Assembly: GCA_964583825.1 (NCBI GenBank)
Contig: CAZOXM010000071.1
Span: forward strand, 1-25,784
Origin: GCA-1730015 sp964583825
GTDB lineage: Bacteria > Pseudomonadota > Gammaproteobacteria > Granulosicoccales > Granulosicoccaceae
Direction: 5' to 3'
Length of the DNA: 25,784 nt
Shown here: positions 23,418 through 25,784 of the stretch, piece after piece
Layout: every line of letters starts with the position of its first letter
How positions within the stretch are numbered: position 1 is the first letter of the stretch
Notes under the pieces: generated by a model
The model's input: only the letters and a program-made list of their open reading frames with translations
The model's database searches: none
What the model was told of the DNA's origin: nothing
Position numbers and translations under genes: made by a program

Positions 23418-25616
23418 CTACCGCTCAGACTCCAGGTATGCAGGTGAAGTAGCAATTAGCCCGCGAGTGCCTGCCCCAATCAACGTTGAACCCGTCCATA
23501 ACAGCGTGTGAAAGTGGTACGGGTCAGCGCTAAAAAGTACATCGTTATACTGAGTCGGTTTTACCGTCCAATCGTTCCCGTCTGCGGAGTAAAGCGCAAC
23601 GCCATCTTCACCCACTGCAACAAATTCCGATCCAGTCCATGCAATTGCTGACAGGTGTTGATCTGTGCCTGATTCCGCGGATGTCCATGTCTGCCCATTA
23701 TCATTCGATGTATACACGGCACCGAATGCACCAATGACAACCAGCTTATCAGCTGAAGAAGCACCCGATTTTAGAAATCGTCCATGCCCCGTGGGAAGAG
23801 ATCGATCCTGCCAGTCTGTTCCGTTCGTTGAGATGAGCACTGTCCCCTCATGACCGACCGCGATGAATTGACTGCCACTCCACAACAAGTCCTGAATATC
23901 TCTGTCGGTATTCAGCACAAGTGTCCAGTTTATGCCATCGGTACTGGCGGCGATTCCCGATTGGTTGAGATGCCGGTACGTTGCATTAACGAGCATCGAC
24001 TCAGAAGCGGCAATACGTTTTCCTGCATTGGCGTATCCGATATTGACCCACATCAAACCATCAGTTGAGGTGTAGATACCTGAATCGCTCCCGCGAAACT
24101 GAATGGCGACGAATGCATTGAGCCCGGCTGACCAGGTGACGTCGGAAAACGTGTGGTTCACACCGGTTTTAAATGACCAGGATGCACCGTTGTCGAGCGA
24201 TGTGGCATTCCGCCCGTCACTTATAATAACTGACCTGTTGCTACCCGGGTTGTGGGCCAGCGCCTGCCACGAAACCTCGGTTGCCTGCACATTCCAGGTT
24301 GTAGCATCAATGGAATTGTAGAGATCGCCATACTGATCGATTGCCAAGTATTGTGTACCGTCATAGTAAAGCGCATTGATCCGTGTCCTTGCGACTCTGG
24401 TGCGGTCCCAGTTAACTCCATCTGTAGAGCGGGCTATGCTACTACCCACTGAACCCGCCCATAGACCATCCTTGACTATGAGGTTGTCGACAGGATTGGT
24501 TCCACTATCGAATTGAGTGCCTAACATCCAGTCTGTTTTATTGCTCGAATAGTGCGTCGCAGCACTGGAACTGCAGTCTCCATCAGCAGAGGTTATCGCC
24601 AGGTTTGGTGCAGAGGCCACGCTGAGAAAATCGCTGCAGGTCCCTGAGGGATGCTGCATCCAGTCCTTGCCATCCACGGAAGTTAGTATCGCACCGCCAG
24701 CGCCAACGGCAATAAAGTCAGTACCGGTCCAGGTAACATCTGCAATAGACTGCACCGTCGGAGGTAGCGCCCGCGATACCCAGACGACTCCATCTTCTGA
24801 AGTGATAAACTCAGCCCCGGCTACAACCCAGATGGTGTCTGAATGGGCCACGGTTACAAGATCCTCTGTACTGTCATACACGTCGCGCCAGCTGTAGCCA
24901 TTCTCGGAAACAGAGATACCGCCAAATCGTGTGGCCGCAACAAACAGTTGCCCATTCCATTGCATATCATTTGCACGAAAGAAAGTCTCGCGCTCTCGCC
25001 AGTCAATTAGATTCTGAGCGGTCATTAGCGTCTCGCCTGCGATAACATACTTGCTTCCATCGTAGACTATCGATTGGGGATTTGTGCCAATGCCACTGTT
25101 TCGAGTCTCCCACGAAAACCCTGGCGTGGCTGCAGATTTGAACAGTGTAAAGTGGTTGTTTGTTGTGAACACGCTAATCTGATTGCGAACTGAGACAGGA
25201 CCCGACGATGCACCCTCGGGTACGGTAACGACGATAGACCGCTGAGCGACATTTTTAACACTCGCCTCTACACCATTAAAGTAAACGCTGTAATCCGCCC
25301 GCTCGGGTTCCGGAAACAAGCCATCGATGATAATCACATCGCCGGGCACACCACTCGTCGGGCTAAAACCACGAATTTGTGCCGGCGTCTGTGCTTCCTG
25401 TTCGTCAGTGGGGACGATAACCAGTATGCCATCTTCGGTACCAAACGAGACACTACCACCGCTGGTCCCCGTCTCAGCCTGAGTGGCGGTGGTGGCAGTT
25501 TCGTTACTTCCATCACAGCCAATCACCGCGAGCATAATAACTGGAAAAACCATACTGCATCGACGAATTTGGCGGAACGCAATTTTAAATCTACAGAAAT
25601 AAGCTGCAATACTCAT
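23418..25616 (-). CDS. Lipoprotein with IPT/TIG domain and about 14 propeller repeats
   Basis: A 732-residue exported protein. The N-terminus has basic residues, then MVFPVIMLAVIGC with a lipobox cysteine at residue 34, and a Thr/Gly/Ser-rich linker, so it is probably membrane-anchored. An IPT/TIG domain follows at about 78–150 (GFSPTSGVPGDVIIIDGLFP). The rest is a run of 40–50-residue units of the form W.G..F.AVG..G.I.TS.DG..W, as in BNR/Ycf48-like propellers; I count about 14 tryptophan-ended units. The start is ATG 25616, with GGTGA five bases upstream. The gene is visibly richer in A+T than its neighbours, suggesting transfer or relaxed selection. Function unknown; surface binding or adhesion is plausible. 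Confidence 0.78.
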   Translation of the reverse strand: MSIAAYFCRFKIAFRQIRRCSMVFPVIMLAVIGCDGSNETATTATQAETGTSGGSVSFGTEDGILVIVPTDEQEAQTPAQIRGFSPTSGVPGDVIIIDGLFPEPERADYSVYFNGVEASVKNVAQRSIVVTVPEGASSGPVSVRNQISVFTTNNHFTLFKSAATPGFSWETRNSGIGTNPQSIVYDGSKYVIAGETLMTAQNLIDWRERETFFRANDMQWNGQLFVAATRFGGISVSENGYSWRDVYDSTEDLVTVAHSDTIWVVAGAEFITSEDGVVWVSRALPPTVQSIADVTWTGTDFIAVGAGGAILTSVDGKDWMQHPSGTCSDFLSVASAPNLAITSADGDCSSSAATHYSSNKTDWMLGTQFDSGTNPVDNLIVKDGLWAGSVGSSIARSTDGVNWDRTRVARTRINALYYDGTQYLAIDQYGDLYNSIDATTWNVQATEVSWQALAHNPGSNRSVIISDGRNATSLDNGASWSFKTGVNHTFSDVTWSAGLNAFVAIQFRGSDSGIYTSTDGLMWVNIGYANAGKRIAASESMLVNATYRHLNQSGIAASTDGINWTLVLNTDRDIQDLLWSGSQFIAVGHEGTVLISTNGTDWQDRSLPTGHGRFLKSGASSADKLVVIGAFGAVYTSNDNGQTWTSAESGTDQHLSAIAWTGSEFVAVGEDGVALYSADGNDWTVKPTQYNDVLFSADPYHFHTLLWTGSTLIGAGTRGLIATSPAYLESER

Positions 25617-25736
25617 GACTTCACCAACGGCATATTTTGGTTCGCCTTCAATTAGCTGACAACTTCGATCGTTATAAATTTATCAACAGCGATATTCACA
25701 GACCATTCCTGTCGACCTTACTCCGGACCATTACAT

Positions 25737-25762
25737 AGGAGTATTACTCAGGAGCGTTACTC
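25737..25762. repeat. Two tandem 13-bp repeats at the right edge
   Basis: AGGAGTATTACTC (25737–25749) and AGGAGCGTTACTC (25750–25762) agree at 11 of 13 positions, with a partial third copy (CTTACTCCGG) at about 25717–25726. They sit in the intergenic stretch upstream of the lipoprotein gene, possibly ahead of a rightward gene beyond the window. Confidence 0.4.
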
Positions 25763-25784
25763 TGCCAGCAAGATTAACAAGATG

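Noticed and set aside
25617..25736. TTGTCA-type promoter for the lipoprotein gene on the minus strand
   Set aside because: The only -10 at 17 bases is CAAAAT, a weak match lying very close to the start codon.

Overview
The window looks like chromosome from a free-living, probably marine or soil, Gammaproteobacterium. The best lineage marker is the mfd–csiV junction at 18738–22870: Mfd is full length and close to the enterobacterial protein, and the next gene, overlapping by one base, encodes a CsiV-type periplasmic protein, a pairing typical of Gammaproteobacteria. High-affinity ABC importers with dedicated regulators and the secreted haem and FG-GAP proteins fit an oligotrophic heterotroph. 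The genus cannot be fixed from the sequence alone.

Left edge (1–466): the decayed 3' end of an IS3-family transposase and its terminal inverted repeat, then an 84-bp long-arm palindrome that ends 6 bases from a fumarylpyruvate/fumarylacetoacetate-hydrolase-like gene. That gene (467–1153, minus) is divergent from a GntR/FCD regulator (1277–1996), and ATCAA/TTGAT half-sites cluster between them. Next is a four-gene ABC importer of the NitT/TauT/NMT1 type (2108–5473): binding protein, permease, ATPase, second permease. Together these look like an uptake-plus-breakdown module for a small organic acid or aromatic-ring product; the substrate is unknown.

Middle (5565–9228): a DUF2325 coiled-coil protein preceded by a convincing Fur box, an MFS transporter of the PPP/HcaT type, a doubtful small ORF in a 397-base stretch that also holds an orphan LacI-like palindrome, and a histidine phosphatase.

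Sugar module (9334–14106): xylF/xylH-like binding protein and permease plus a one-domain ATPase on the minus strand, divergent from a ROK repressor. A consensus -35 and a perfect 8-bp-arm palindrome over the -10/start region of xylF form a readable regulatory switch. Both ABC operons carry an 11-bp stem-loop without a T-tract just after the binding-protein gene, which suggests differential expression within the transcript.

Secreted pair (14125–17336): a di-haem oxidoreductase (PF06537 type) overlapping by four bases a CRTAC1-like FG-GAP/ASPIC-UnbV protein. This two-gene unit is the best candidate for an undescribed system here. It is followed, convergently, by an unusual ADP-ribosylglycohydrolase-family protein that lacks the family's metal-binding aspartate motifs.

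Right edge (18738–25784): mfd, csiV, a rhodanese, then on the minus strand a visibly more A+T-rich gene for a lipoprotein with an IPT/TIG domain and about 14 propeller-type repeats. I saw no tRNA, rRNA, CRISPR array or complete mobile element.
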